From assembly GCA_946885735.1 (NCBI GenBank), contig CAMPGW010000004.1:9195-73194 (forward strand): a stretch of 64,000 bases of DNA, given 5' to 3'. The notes under the pieces were generated by a model. That model was not told the origin of the DNA. It did no database searches and was given only the letters and a program-made list of their open reading frames with translations. This stretch comes from an uncultured Gammaproteobacteria bacterium (GTDB taxonomy: Bacteria; Pseudomonadota; Gammaproteobacteria; Xanthomonadales; Xanthomonadaceae). Numbering within the stretch: the stretch's first letter is position 1; each line of letters starts with the position of its first letter. The position numbers and the translations under genes are program-made. Shown piece by piece: positions 40,342 through 49,295 of this stretch.

Positions 40342-41423
40342 GTAAGACCCTTAGCATCTTCATTCCATCGCTCGAGGGCGGAGGAGCGGAGAAACTGATG
40401 CTTGCGCTTGGCGCCCAGATTGCTGCTCAGGGGGTTTTTGATCGAGTGGACCTTGTTGTTGCAAACTCCAAGGGAAGTCTCGCCGAATCTGTGCCAGCCT
40501 CGCTGAACCTCGTTAATCTCTGCTCGCGCACTCCGATACGAGGAGCCTTTCGGCTTGCAGCCTACTTAAGGCGCGCAAGACCGTGGTGCCTCTTATCCAC
40601 CGTCCAAAGCGCAAACGTGACCGCACTCCTCAGCCAAGCCATCACCCAAAGCGCGCGTAAAGTCGTCATCTGCGAGGCAAATCCAACGGAGTTTGATCTC
40701 TCAGAGGGATCTCCTTCGCAACGATTCCTGACTAAGGCACTAATCAAGACGCTGTACAGGCGCGCGGATCTTGCAATTGCAATTTCAGCAGACGTTCGAT
40801 GGAGCCTGAAGCATGTTGCGGGAGTCGGGGAGTCGAGAATAGTCACTATCCCGAACCCGCTGTTGGCCGATCATGTTGCGACGCCCCGATCCGATACCGT
40901 TCTGTCACGCCAACGATCTATCATTGCATGTGGCCGGCTACAGCCACAGAAGGACTTCCCAACTTTGTTGCGCGCCTTCGCGATCGTTCGTGAGTCGACC
41001 GATGTAAAACTCCGAATCTTGGGCGAGGGACCAGCGCTTCCCGATCTGTTGCGGCTTGCGGATTTACTTGGAATCGGCCAGCACGTCGAATTCTTGGGTT
41101 ATGTTGGAGACCCGCGCCGAGCGATGGCGACTGCAACCGTTTTTGCCCATACTGCCCGATGGGAGGGTTTTGGACTCGTTCTGCTCGAGGCGCTTGCGTC
41201 CGGCTGCAGGGTGGTCGCCACAAATTGCCGCGGGGGTGTTCGAGAGGTTTTGGAAGGTGGCAGGTTCGGTAGGCTCGTTGAAACAGGAAATCCGGCTGAG
41301 ATTGCATCTGCCATTCTGGAAGCGCTAGACGATGACCAACCGCCACCAGATGGCCTTGCGGAACATTTGGCTAAGTACTCTCTGGAATCGATCGCCCTCA
41401 AGTACATTGATGTCCTAATATAG
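40338..41423 (+). CDS. Glycosyltransferase family 4
   Basis: This is a 361-aa GT-B fold enzyme. ATG 40338 gives MSKTLSIFIPSLEGGGAEKLML, where GGGAEK is the N-terminal acceptor-domain motif of GT4. The C-terminal donor domain starts near 195 with IIACGRLQPQKDFPTLLRAFAI. It continues LRILGEGPALPDLL and contains the E-x7-E motif in WEGFGLVLLEALASGCRVVATN. It likely adds one sugar of the repeat unit from an NDP-sugar. It is coupled to the FkbM gene; an 80-base gap separates it from the amidotransferase. Confidence 0.88.
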   Translation: MSKTLSIFIPSLEGGGAEKLMLALGAQIAAQGVFDRVDLVVANSKGSLAESVPASLNLVNLCSRTPIRGAFRLAAYLRRARPWCLLSTVQSANVTALLSQAITQSARKVVICEANPTEFDLSEGSPSQRFLTKALIKTLYRRADLAIAISADVRWSLKHVAGVGESRIVTIPNPLLADHVATPRSDTVLSRQRSIIACGRLQPQKDFPTLLRAFAIVRESTDVKLRILGEGPALPDLLRLADLLGIGQHVEFLGYVGDPRRAMATATVFAHTARWEGFGLVLLEALASGCRVVATNCRGGVREVLEGGRFGRLVETGNPAEIASAILEALDDDQPPPDGLAEHLAKYSLESIALKYIDVLI

Positions 41424-41503
41424 TTGCCGGCGGGGGGCGGCGACCCCATGGGCTCATCGCGGCGAACAGATCAGCGTGAACTAATCCATGGCGTGGTCCT
41501 GAC

Positions 41504-43453
41504 ATGTGCGGAATTGGTGGCTTGGTTCACCCCGACGAAACCGCTGCGCGCGAAGCAGGGGAATCAATGTTGCGCGCGCTTGCTCACAGAGGTCCGGATG
41601 ATTCCGGGTTGTGGCGAGATAGCTCCACCGGCCTCGTTCTCGCTCAGAGAAGACTTTCGATTGTCGATCTATCCGCAGCTGGGCGCCAACCGATGGCATC
41701 TTGCGGGTCGCGCTACACGCTAGTCTACAACGGAGAGATGTATAACTTTTTGGAGTTGAAGCGAGAGCTTGACGCATCGCCTGCTCCGCCGCCCTGGAAA
41801 GGGAGTTCTGACACAGAAGTTCTGCTGGCCGCATTTGAGCGATGGGGAGTTGAGAACACGCTGAAGAAGTTCAACGGCATGTTCGCTTTGGCTCTCTGGG
41901 ATGCGACTGCGAGAGAGCTTTGGCTCGCCCGTGACCGGATGGGCGAGAAACCGCTCTACTTCGGCTGGATCCAAGGGCGCTTCGCTTTCGCTTCAGAACT
42001 TACCGCGCTCGCAGCGGTGCCCGGCTGGACACCCAAACTTTGTCATGCGCAAATTGCTCAATACCTACGCGCCGGGTTTGTACGGGGGCCTCATTCAGCC
42101 GTTATCGGAATCTTCCGGCTACCACCTGCAACCATCCTCAAATTAGGTTGTGCTGAGCTTCACCAACCGATGTCATGGGATGAAGTCAGCCTTAGGGCCA
42201 GGACTTATTGGTCAGTCAGTGCAGCCGCTTCCGCTGGTGCTACGGAGCCTTTCACTGGCAGCCTATCGGAAGCAGCGGAGGTCTTGGAAGCGCTGCTTTC
42301 CGACGCCGTATCTCTGAGAACTACTGCAGATGTGCCGTTGGGCGCTTTCCTCTCCGGTGGGATCGATTCAAGCTTGATAGCTGCATTGATGCAGTCAAAC
42401 GCCAGTTCCGCCATCCGAACATTTTGCATCGGATTCCACACAGCCGGGTTCGATGAGGCACCACATGCGCGGGATGTCGCAAACCGTATCGGCTCCGAAC
42501 ATACGGAACTGTATGTGAGTGGACGCGATGCGATGGATATGATCCCGCGTCTTCCGAAGCTCTATGACGAGCCTTTTGCTGACCAATCGTCAATCCCAAC
42601 CTTTCTGGTCTCACAGCTGGCTAGGCAGTCGGTGACCGTTACGCTGTCGGGTGACGGCGGAGATGAACTATTCGGGGGCTATCCGCGATACAAAACGATT
42701 CCACGGCTGTGGAAGGTTACTTGCCCGTTAGGCAACAAGGGTCGAAAGGCTTTCTCAAAGGCACTGAGGGCAGCGGCTCAGGTTGGAGAAAGAACCGTCT
42801 TCCGCGATACAATGAAGGACGCACAGCTACCTTTCAGACTTGAGCGCTTTGCGGAGAGAGTTGACGCAGGCACCTTGGATGAGATGCGAATTGCATACAT
42901 CGGCGGTGCCGGGTCATCCGCACTGGCGTCGGGCGTAGCGCCGCACGGAGTCACAATGACTGAAGCGGTGAGCCAAATGGGCCCGTTGCGCCAACTCATG
43001 TTTGCAGATCAAGTCGATTATCTTCCGGACAACATACTGGTCAAACTGGATCGAGCCTCTATGGCGGTCGGACTCGAGTCTCGAGTTCCATTCCTTGACC
43101 ATCGTGTGGTGGAGTTCTCCTGGCGCTTGCCACCCCGGCTGCTTAGAGTACGCGATCGCGGCAAGCTGGTACTGCGACAGGTGCTGGCAAGACACGTTGA
43201 ACCCACAGTGTTCGAGAGGCCAAAGAAGGGCTTCTCGCCTCCGATCAGTGAATGGCTGAGAGGTCCGTTGAGGGATTGGGCAGAGTCGCTGTTGTCGCCG
43301 CAGTCTCTTTCCAACCTGCCGATGCTTGATTCTCCGCTCGTGCGCAGGCTTTGGCAGGCGCACCTCCAAGGCCGGATTGATGCGGGCTATGCTCTCTGGA
43401 GCGTCTTGATGCTCTCTGCCTGGCGGGAATGTCACGGCGTCGGCACGGACTGA
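41504..43453 (+). CDS. AsnB-type glutamine amidotransferase in the glycan block
   Basis: This is a 649-aa glutamine-hydrolysing asparagine synthetase homolog. The N-terminal nucleophile is Cys2 exposed by Met removal (MCGIGGLVHPDE), and the glutaminase domain shows RGPDDSG, RRLSIVDLS and YNGEMYNF. The synthetase domain has the PPi-loop LSGGIDSSLIAALM near residue 287 and the SGDGGDELFGGYPRY motif. It is about 100 residues longer than housekeeping AsnB, as is common for homologs inside O-antigen and exopolysaccharide loci (WbpS type). Those are proposed to amidate the carboxyl group of a uronic acid. A role in free asparagine synthesis is less likely given the neighbours. Confidence 0.88.
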   Translation: MCGIGGLVHPDETAAREAGESMLRALAHRGPDDSGLWRDSSTGLVLAQRRLSIVDLSAAGRQPMASCGSRYTLVYNGEMYNFLELKRELDASPAPPPWKGSSDTEVLLAAFERWGVENTLKKFNGMFALALWDATARELWLARDRMGEKPLYFGWIQGRFAFASELTALAAVPGWTPKLCHAQIAQYLRAGFVRGPHSAVIGIFRLPPATILKLGCAELHQPMSWDEVSLRARTYWSVSAAASAGATEPFTGSLSEAAEVLEALLSDAVSLRTTADVPLGAFLSGGIDSSLIAALMQSNASSAIRTFCIGFHTAGFDEAPHARDVANRIGSEHTELYVSGRDAMDMIPRLPKLYDEPFADQSSIPTFLVSQLARQSVTVTLSGDGGDELFGGYPRYKTIPRLWKVTCPLGNKGRKAFSKALRAAAQVGERTVFRDTMKDAQLPFRLERFAERVDAGTLDEMRIAYIGGAGSSALASGVAPHGVTMTEAVSQMGPLRQLMFADQVDYLPDNILVKLDRASMAVGLESRVPFLDHRVVEFSWRLPPRLLRVRDRGKLVLRQVLARHVEPTVFERPKKGFSPPISEWLRGPLRDWAESLLSPQSLSNLPMLDSPLVRRLWQAHLQGRIDAGYALWSVLMLSAWRECHGVGTD

Positions 43454-43456
43454 ACA

Positions 43457-44602
43457 ATGAAGATACTGGTCATATCCGACCTACCGCACTTCGTGGTAGG
43501 TGGGGCCGAAATGCAGGCAGCTCGTCTCGTAAAGGCGTGGATTCAAGATGGCCATGAGGTCATTTGCCTGGGGCGCCGTATGGGTGCATCGCAGGTGGAT
43601 ATCGGTGGGAGCTCGATCCAAGTTCGGCGCATCTGGACGGTGCAGAGCTTTGGCCGTGCGGGTCGAGCAATCAGCTACTTTCTTAGCCTGAGCTTATTGC
43701 TTTGGAGATACAGACGATGGGCAGACGTAATTTACTGTCGCTTCCTTGGCGATGGGGCTGCCACGGCCGCTATTTGCAAGCAGCTTGGCCTCTTGAAAAC
43801 GCCGCTAGTTGCAACGCCTGCAAACGCCGGGCCACATGGTGACCTTAGCTACCTGCGTTCCGTCCCAGGCTACCGTTTACTTGTACGCCTGATCGATCGT
43901 CAGGTGAATGCCGTGAATTTGATCGCACCGAAGATGGAGCAAGACCTACGTGACGCTGGGTTGGAACGAGCGCGAATCTCGAAAATTCCGAATGGCATTG
44001 AGATCGAAGAGATTCGCCGTACCCGCGGGGCGGACAAACTGAAACTTATTAGCGTAGGTCGGCTCGCCACCCAAAAAGGATACGACGTGCTGATCGACGC
44101 CCTTGCTATGGCTCCGCTTACCGTGGAATCGCTGCAGATATCAGTGCTTGGGGACGGACCCGAAGCTGAAAGCCTGAAAAGGAGAGCGGAGCAACTCCCC
44201 AAGGGCCTACTTGAGTTCGAGGGGGAGAAGGACGTGACTGTCGTTAGGCGGAGACTTTTGGCTTCCGACCTTTTTGTGCTGCCCTCAAGGTATGAGGGCA
44301 TGTCCAATGCTGGGCTTGAAGCTATGGAATGCGGCCTGCCACTGGTGATCACAGAGTGTGGGGGCCTTGACCAGTTTTTGGACTCGTCTATGGGATGGGT
44401 TGTTCCTGCGAACGACCCGTCCGCCCTGTCCGAAGTCCTCGCAAAGCTTTCAATAGCGAGCAGGGAGACGCTGTTGGAGATGGGATCAAACTGCAGAGGC
44501 AGAGCGGAGGAATTGTTTTCGATGAGGGAAGTTTCACGCCGATACATCGCTCTCTTCGAGGAGGTCTGCCGTGAAAATTGCGGCCGTCGTACCGAACTAT
44601 AA
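43457..44602 (+). CDS. Glycosyltransferase family 4
   Basis: This is a 381-aa GT-B enzyme. The N-terminus MKILVISDLPHFVVGGAEMQ has the GGAE motif. The donor-binding half begins near 192 with LISVGRLATQKGYDVLIDAL and carries ISVLGDGPEAESLKRRA and the E-x7-E region RYEGMSNAGLEAMECGLPLV. It is 3 bases after the amidotransferase stop. Its last 32 bases overlap the start of the next glycosyltransferase. Confidence 0.88.
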   Translation: MKILVISDLPHFVVGGAEMQAARLVKAWIQDGHEVICLGRRMGASQVDIGGSSIQVRRIWTVQSFGRAGRAISYFLSLSLLLWRYRRWADVIYCRFLGDGAATAAICKQLGLLKTPLVATPANAGPHGDLSYLRSVPGYRLLVRLIDRQVNAVNLIAPKMEQDLRDAGLERARISKIPNGIEIEEIRRTRGADKLKLISVGRLATQKGYDVLIDALAMAPLTVESLQISVLGDGPEAESLKRRAEQLPKGLLEFEGEKDVTVVRRRLLASDLFVLPSRYEGMSNAGLEAMECGLPLVITECGGLDQFLDSSMGWVVPANDPSALSEVLAKLSIASRETLLEMGSNCRGRAEELFSMREVSRRYIALFEEVCRENCGRRTEL

Positions 44603-45512
44603 CGGCGCTGCTGTCGTCGCCCGCTGCATAGAAGGCCTACTCGCACAGGTTCTCGAGCCAAGTCATAGCCTTAGTGTTGTCGTCGTTGATGACGGATCGA
44701 CTGATGAATCAGTGGCACTGCTCAAGGCTCAGTTCGGAAAGCGTGTCGAACTCGTTTGCTTAGATCGCAACTGTGGACGCTGCACCGCTCGCAACATTGG
44801 TGCCTTCCGAGCCAATGCCGACATAATAGTGTTCATCGACAGCGACTGCGTCCCAGCTGATCCTACGTTCGTTTCGACCCACGTTTCGGCCCTGATGGAA
44901 ACTGCGGATATTAGCTTTGGGGAGGTGCTGACACCTGGCGACGGATTCTGGGATCAGCTTCAACGCGACGGAAGCCGGTGGCGCCGCGAGCGCTTTCTCG
45001 CCGGCGACTTCTGGGCTTTCACCACCCAGAACGTTGCCGTGCGAAGCGACCTCTTTGAGCGAGTTGGCGGCTTTGATACCGTCTTTGAACGGCATGGGTT
45101 CGAAGATCGCGATTTGTTTGTTCGTCTCGCGGCCGCCGGAGGGCGAGGACGTCATACACCGAACGCGCGGGTTCGCCATGAGGATAAGGTTGGACTCGCT
45201 TCCGTGAGCAGGAAACTTGGGGAAGCCGGCGAGCTTGCCGCTGCAGAGTTTTCTGCTCGGCATCCCAGCGTCTACCAAGCCATGTCATTCAGCAAGCTCG
45301 ACTGTGGCCAGCGGCGCTACTTGCTCGCAGTAGACGCCTTTTTCTGGCCGATTGTGCGACACCTTACGTCACATGCCGAGGCTGCGTTGCACTTCAAATT
45401 GCTACCGTTCCAGGCCAGGGCTTTTCTCGCGAGGGGATTGTATGGATTCAGCTTCCTGCATGGCACGGCGGTACGCGAGCGGCGCAAATGGCCCAAGCCA
45501 GCGATTAGGTAG
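44571..45512 (+). CDS. Glycosyltransferase family 2
   Basis: This is a 313-aa GT-A enzyme starting at GTG 44571, which is preceded by GAGGAGG with a 6-base gap, so the 32-base overlap with the upstream gene looks real. MKIAAVVPNYNGAAVVARCI opens the fold. VVVDDGSTDES and the DxD-type IVFIDSDCVPAD near residue 90 bind the nucleotide sugar, and GFEDRDLFVRLAAAGG is the ED-type catalytic motif near 178. The C-terminal 70 residues include a hydrophobic stretch that may attach it to the membrane. It converges with the epimerase-like gene, overlapping by 8 bases. Confidence 0.87.
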   Translation: MKIAAVVPNYNGAAVVARCIEGLLAQVLEPSHSLSVVVVDDGSTDESVALLKAQFGKRVELVCLDRNCGRCTARNIGAFRANADIIVFIDSDCVPADPTFVSTHVSALMETADISFGEVLTPGDGFWDQLQRDGSRWRRERFLAGDFWAFTTQNVAVRSDLFERVGGFDTVFERHGFEDRDLFVRLAAAGGRGRHTPNARVRHEDKVGLASVSRKLGEAGELAAAEFSARHPSVYQAMSFSKLDCGQRRYLLAVDAFFWPIVRHLTSHAEAALHFKLLPFQARAFLARGLYGFSFLHGTAVRERRKWPKPAIR

Positions 45513-46590
45513 TTCCAAGGAAAGCGGCAACGCGTTGCGAGGGCCCTCGCTCCGCCAAATGCGTCGGCTCGCAGCGAAGCGCCTCGAGCCCCCCTCTTTC
45601 GACAAACTTTGGGACACCTTCTTGAACGCCTTCCTCCATGATGATGTTCCTACCGAAGCCGTCGGTACGCTCTGTGCTTTTGCGCATCACGATGGTCGGG
45701 ATTCCCAAAGTTGCAAGCTCTTCCTGGTTGGAACCCCCGTCGGTCAGGACGCCAACTGCACCGGCCGCGAGCTTTAGAAAATCGCCGTAGCCCATTCTGG
45801 GGGTCAATCTGATGTTTTGGCTTCTGCTCAACCTGCCATAGAGTCCACTTGAGTGCAGCTTTTTTGACGTCGCCGGATGCAAGACGAAGTGAACGGTCAT
45901 GAGTTCAGCCAAGTTCTCAAGGATCCCTATCAACTGCCTAAAGCGCTTGCCATCATAAAGATTCTGGAACCTGTGCAACGAGGCCACGATATATGGCGAA
46001 CTCCGGTCTCGGGCGCGCGGATCGGCACCCACCAACCGCACAGCATCGATAATCGTGTTGCCGCCAGTGTCGATAACTTGGCATCTGTAGCCCGCACGCA
46101 TGTACTCGGCTGAGTCCGAACTGGGGCAAAGTGCTGCGTCTGTCAGGCGAAAAACGACTCGTCTAGTAAGCTCCTCAGGGAACGGGTCGAAAATGCGCCT
46201 AGAAGTAAGGCCGCTTTCGAGGTGAACTACCTGCGCGCCCACTCGCTTCCCGCATACGGCGCCGATAACGGTTGACAAGGTGTCTCCGTGGACAATTACA
46301 TTGGTTCCGCCAGGATAGGTGCAAGCATCTTTAAGGCACCGGAAAACACCGCTCGTGGCCGACGGTATCCACTTGATCAAGGATGAAATTGTAGATCGTT
46401 CGGAGGCTGGTATTGCGGCCTCCTGACGAGTCTTGATGCCGAATTCCATGATGAGATCTTGCATGGTCTCCTCATGCTGCCCAGTCATGAGCAGTCGTGT
46501 CTTCAAGCTCGCCCCTTCGCAAGCTACGAGGACGGGAGCCACCTTGATAAGCTGCGCCCGGGTCCCGACAATAAAAATATTCTGCCGCAT
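45505..46590 (-). CDS. UDP-GlcNAc 2-epimerase-like protein with altered motifs
   Basis: This is a 361-aa WecB-family protein. Key positions are recognisable but changed: GTRAQLIKVAPV in place of GTRPEAIKMAP, VHGDTLSTVIG, HLESGLTS in place of HVEAGLRT, PFPEELTRRV, HRFQN in place of HRREN, and GGSNQEELATLGIPTIVMR followed by STERTDGF. The catalytic Asp, two Glu and His of WecB all have counterparts, so it is probably active. The changes around the sugar and nucleotide could reflect a different UDP-sugar. It could instead be a related hydrolysing enzyme. It ends in convergence with GT2 and is followed on its own strand by nothing; the GtrB-like gene is upstream in the same direction. Confidence 0.82.
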   Translation of the reverse strand: MRQNIFIVGTRAQLIKVAPVLVACEGASLKTRLLMTGQHEETMQDLIMEFGIKTRQEAAIPASERSTISSLIKWIPSATSGVFRCLKDACTYPGGTNVIVHGDTLSTVIGAVCGKRVGAQVVHLESGLTSRRIFDPFPEELTRRVVFRLTDAALCPSSDSAEYMRAGYRCQVIDTGGNTIIDAVRLVGADPRARDRSSPYIVASLHRFQNLYDGKRFRQLIGILENLAELMTVHFVLHPATSKKLHSSGLYGRLSRSQNIRLTPRMGYGDFLKLAAGAVGVLTDGGSNQEELATLGIPTIVMRKSTERTDGFGRNIIMEEGVQEGVPKFVERGGLEALRCEPTHLAERGPSQRVAAFLGTT

Positions 46591-46593
46591 CTG

Positions 46594-47439
46594 TCAGCGA
46601 CGATAGAGGAGAGCGGTGACCTGCTCTGAGACAAGCCCGATCAGGAAGACGATTACAGATGCGCTAAGCAACAAAGCGCTCATGTTCGTGAACCGCCCTT
46701 CTACGGCGAAGGTATATGCGTAGTTTCCCATCCCTAGGAGTGCGAAAGCCACCGAAGCAGGCGCAAAGAGCTTGAGTGGAGAGTACAGCGTTGCAATCTT
46801 GAAGATTATTAAGAGAAAGCGTAAGCCGTCCCGCAATGGCCGGATGTGGCTTGAACCGATGCGCTGGGCGACTGGAATGGGAACATAGGCCACTGGATAT
46901 GCGCTGCGAAAGAACGCCATCGTAATGGTCGTCGGGTAAGAAAAGCCATTTGGGAGCAAATATAGGAACTCTCGAAATTTATCGGTTCTGACCGCGCGGA
47001 ACCCTGATGTCAGGTCCGCTACGTGATGTCCGGTCATCAGAGTCGCAACACGGTTGTATAGACCGTTGGCTACGCCACGGCCAAAGCTGGCCTGACCACC
47101 CCAACCTCGTGCGCCCACGACCATGTCATAGCCCTCCGCAAGCTTCGCGAGAACTTCCGGAATCAACCTCACGTTGTGTTGGCCATCCGCGTCCATGAAC
47201 ATCAAGACATCGCCAGTCGCTTCGCGCGCGCCTCGCTTGATTGCGGCGCCGTTTCCCATCGAATAGGGAGAACTGAGAACCCGCGCACCCAATTCCCGCG
47301 CAACGAGGGCCGTCTGGTCGGTGGAACCGTCGTCCACGACGATGATTTCTGCGTCCGGAAGCAGCTGCCGCACGCCCGGAAGGGCCTGGCGGAGGCCCTC
47401 GGCCTCGTTTTTTGCCGGCAAAATCAACGAAATACGCAT
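46594..47439 (-). CDS. DPM1/GtrB-like GT2 making polyprenyl-phosphate sugar
   Basis: This is a 281-aa enzyme from ATG 47439, chosen because AGGGG lies 8 bases upstream (a GTG at 47463 lacks one). The N-terminal GT2 domain has MRISLILPAKNEAEGL, IIVVDDGSTDQTA, and DVLMFMDADGQH with the metal-binding DxD near 95. LTSGFRAVR near 145 is typical of the DPM1/GtrB subgroup. Two C-terminal hydrophobic helices (about 220-245 and 255-275) match GtrB-type enzymes, which load a sugar onto undecaprenyl phosphate. It could supply the donor for the GtrA and GT-C proteins encoded near pilR, although it sits 15 kb away at the other end of the block. It ends 3 bases before the epimerase-like gene and is divergent from pilB. 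Confidence 0.84.
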   Translation of the reverse strand: MRISLILPAKNEAEGLRQALPGVRQLLPDAEIIVVDDGSTDQTALVARELGARVLSSPYSMGNGAAIKRGAREATGDVLMFMDADGQHNVRLIPEVLAKLAEGYDMVVGARGWGGQASFGRGVANGLYNRVATLMTGHHVADLTSGFRAVRTDKFREFLYLLPNGFSYPTTITMAFFRSAYPVAYVPIPVAQRIGSSHIRPLRDGLRFLLIIFKIATLYSPLKLFAPASVAFALLGMGNYAYTFAVEGRFTNMSALLLSASVIVFLIGLVSEQVTALLYRR

Positions 47440-47573
47440 CGGTCGAGCCCCTATTCCCGGCACAGCTTACCCGGAAGCGCCGAACTGCGACGACCGTCCG
47501 GACGGTGGCCCGTGATGGTACTTCCAAATCGAGGAAATTGCGGTAAAGTCCCGGTGCTACTGGGGAAAAGTGA

Positions 47574-49292
47574 ATGAGTGCAGCAACCGCCAATCTGGTC
47601 GGCATCACCGGCATCACGCGGCGCCTGGTGATCGACGGGGTGCTGAGCGAGGCCGATGCCCGCAAGGCGCTGGATGAGGCCACCAAGGCCAAGAAGCAGG
47701 CCCACCTGTACCTGCTCGAGAACAAGCTGGTCAACCACGCACAGGTGGCGGCGGCCAACTCGATCGAGTTCGGCATGCCGCTGTTCGACGCCTCGGCGAT
47801 GGACCTGCGTTACTCGGCGGTGAAGCTGGTCAGCGAGGAGCTGATCCAGAAGCACGGCGCCCTACCCCTGTTCCGCCGCGGTAACCGGCTTTACGTGGCC
47901 GTGTCCGACCCAACCAACACTCGCGCCCTGGACGACATCAAGTTCGCCACCAACATGACGGTGGAGCCGATCCTGGTGGACGAGGACCGCTTGAAGCGGA
48001 CCATCGACCAGGCACTGCTGGCGAGCGACAGCCTCAACCAGGATGGCACCGAGGACGAGGGCCTCGAGAACCTGGAGGCGACCGGTGGCGACGACGAGGC
48101 CAACGACACTGGCATCGACTCCAAGGGCGATGATACCCCGGTCGTCAAGTTCATCAACAAGGTGATGCTCGACGCCATCAAGCGTGGAGCCTCCGACATC
48201 CATTTCGAGCCCTACGAGAACGAGTTCCGCGTGCGGCTGCGCATGGACGGCATCCTGCGTTCGGTGGCAAAAGCCCCGGTCAAGCTGCATCCGCGCATCT
48301 CTGCGCGCCTGAAGGTGATGGCGCAACTCGACATCGCCGAGCGCCGCGTGCCGCAGGACGGCCGCATCAAGCTCAACGTGTCCAAGACCCGGCAGATGGA
48401 CTTCCGAGTCAGCACCTGCCCGACCTTGTTCGGCGAGAAGATCGTGCTGCGCTTGCTGGACGGTTCGGCGGCGCGGCTGGGCATCGACAAGCTGGGCTAC
48501 GAGGACAACCAGAAGCAGCTCTACCTGGACGCGCTGCAAAAGCCCTACGGCATGATTCTGGTGACCGGCCCAACCGGCTCGGGCAAAACGGTGTCGCTGT
48601 ACACCGGCCTGAATATCCTCAACACCGACGAACGCAACATCTCCACCTGCGAAGACCCGGTCGAGATGCGCGTGCCCGGCATCAACCAGGTGCAGGTTAA
48701 CCTGAAGAAGGGCATGACCTTCGCGGTCGCGCTGCGCAGCTTCCTGCGCCAGGACCCGGACGTGATCATGGTCGGCGAGATCCGCGACCTCGAGACCGCC
48801 GAGATCGCCATCAAGGCCGCGCAAACGGGCCACCTGGTGCTGTCCACCGTGCACACCAACGATGCCCCGCAGACTGTCACCCGCCTGATGAACATGGGCA
48901 TCGCGCCCTACAACATCACCAGCTCGGTGACCCTGGTCATCGCCCAGCGCTTGGCCCGTCGCCTGCACGACTGCAAGCGCGAGCTGCAGTTGCCCGAATC
49001 GGCCCTGCTGGCCGAGGGTTTTCGGCCGGAAGAGATCAAGGCAGGCATCACCCTCTACGAGGCGGTCGGCTGCGCGGACTGCAATGACGGCTACAAGGGC
49101 CGTCTCGGTATCTACCAGGTGATGCCGATGACCGAGGAAATCCAGAAGATCGTGCTGGCCGGCGGCAACGCGCTGGCCCTCGCCGAGGCGGCGGAACGCT
49201 CCGGCGTCAACGACCTGCGGCGCTCCGCGCTGCTCAAGGCCAGGAATGGCGTCACCAGCCTGGCCGAAATCAACCGAGTGACCAAGGACTGA
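47574..49292 (+). CDS. pilB: PilB, type IV pilus extension ATPase
   Basis: PilB is the hexameric ATPase that drives pilus assembly at the inner membrane. The 572-aa protein has the N-terminal GSPII_E_N region (residues 1-160). The ATPase core follows with VKFINKVMLDAIKRGASDIHFEPYE (split), Walker A GPTGSGKT near residue 333, Walker B IMVGEIRDLETAE and the His box TGHLVLSTVHTND. A zinc-binding set of cysteines (LHDCKREL and AVGCADCNDGYKGRLG) lies near residues 465-510. It starts the pilB-pilC-pilD-coaE operon and is 134 bases from the divergent GtrB-like gene. Confidence 0.96.
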   Translation: MSAATANLVGITGITRRLVIDGVLSEADARKALDEATKAKKQAHLYLLENKLVNHAQVAAANSIEFGMPLFDASAMDLRYSAVKLVSEELIQKHGALPLFRRGNRLYVAVSDPTNTRALDDIKFATNMTVEPILVDEDRLKRTIDQALLASDSLNQDGTEDEGLENLEATGGDDEANDTGIDSKGDDTPVVKFINKVMLDAIKRGASDIHFEPYENEFRVRLRMDGILRSVAKAPVKLHPRISARLKVMAQLDIAERRVPQDGRIKLNVSKTRQMDFRVSTCPTLFGEKIVLRLLDGSAARLGIDKLGYEDNQKQLYLDALQKPYGMILVTGPTGSGKTVSLYTGLNILNTDERNISTCEDPVEMRVPGINQVQVNLKKGMTFAVALRSFLRQDPDVIMVGEIRDLETAEIAIKAAQTGHLVLSTVHTNDAPQTVTRLMNMGIAPYNITSSVTLVIAQRLARRLHDCKRELQLPESALLAEGFRPEEIKAGITLYEAVGCADCNDGYKGRLGIYQVMPMTEEIQKIVLAGGNALALAEAAERSGVNDLRRSALLKARNGVTSLAEINRVTKD

Positions 49293-49295
49293 CCT

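Larger units (their letters stand above)
33106..47439. other. AT-richer glycan-biosynthesis block between pilA and pilB
   Basis: All genes from just after the pilA terminator to the start of the GT2 gene before pilB are visibly lower in GC (roughly 50-60% by eye against about 70% outside), with many codons ending in A or T. The block contains only membrane, glycosyltransferase, flippase, amidotransferase, epimerase and methyltransferase genes. It carries no transposase, integrase or tRNA. Such composition suggests acquisition from another source or diversifying replacement, as in O-antigen clusters. Confidence 0.75.
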
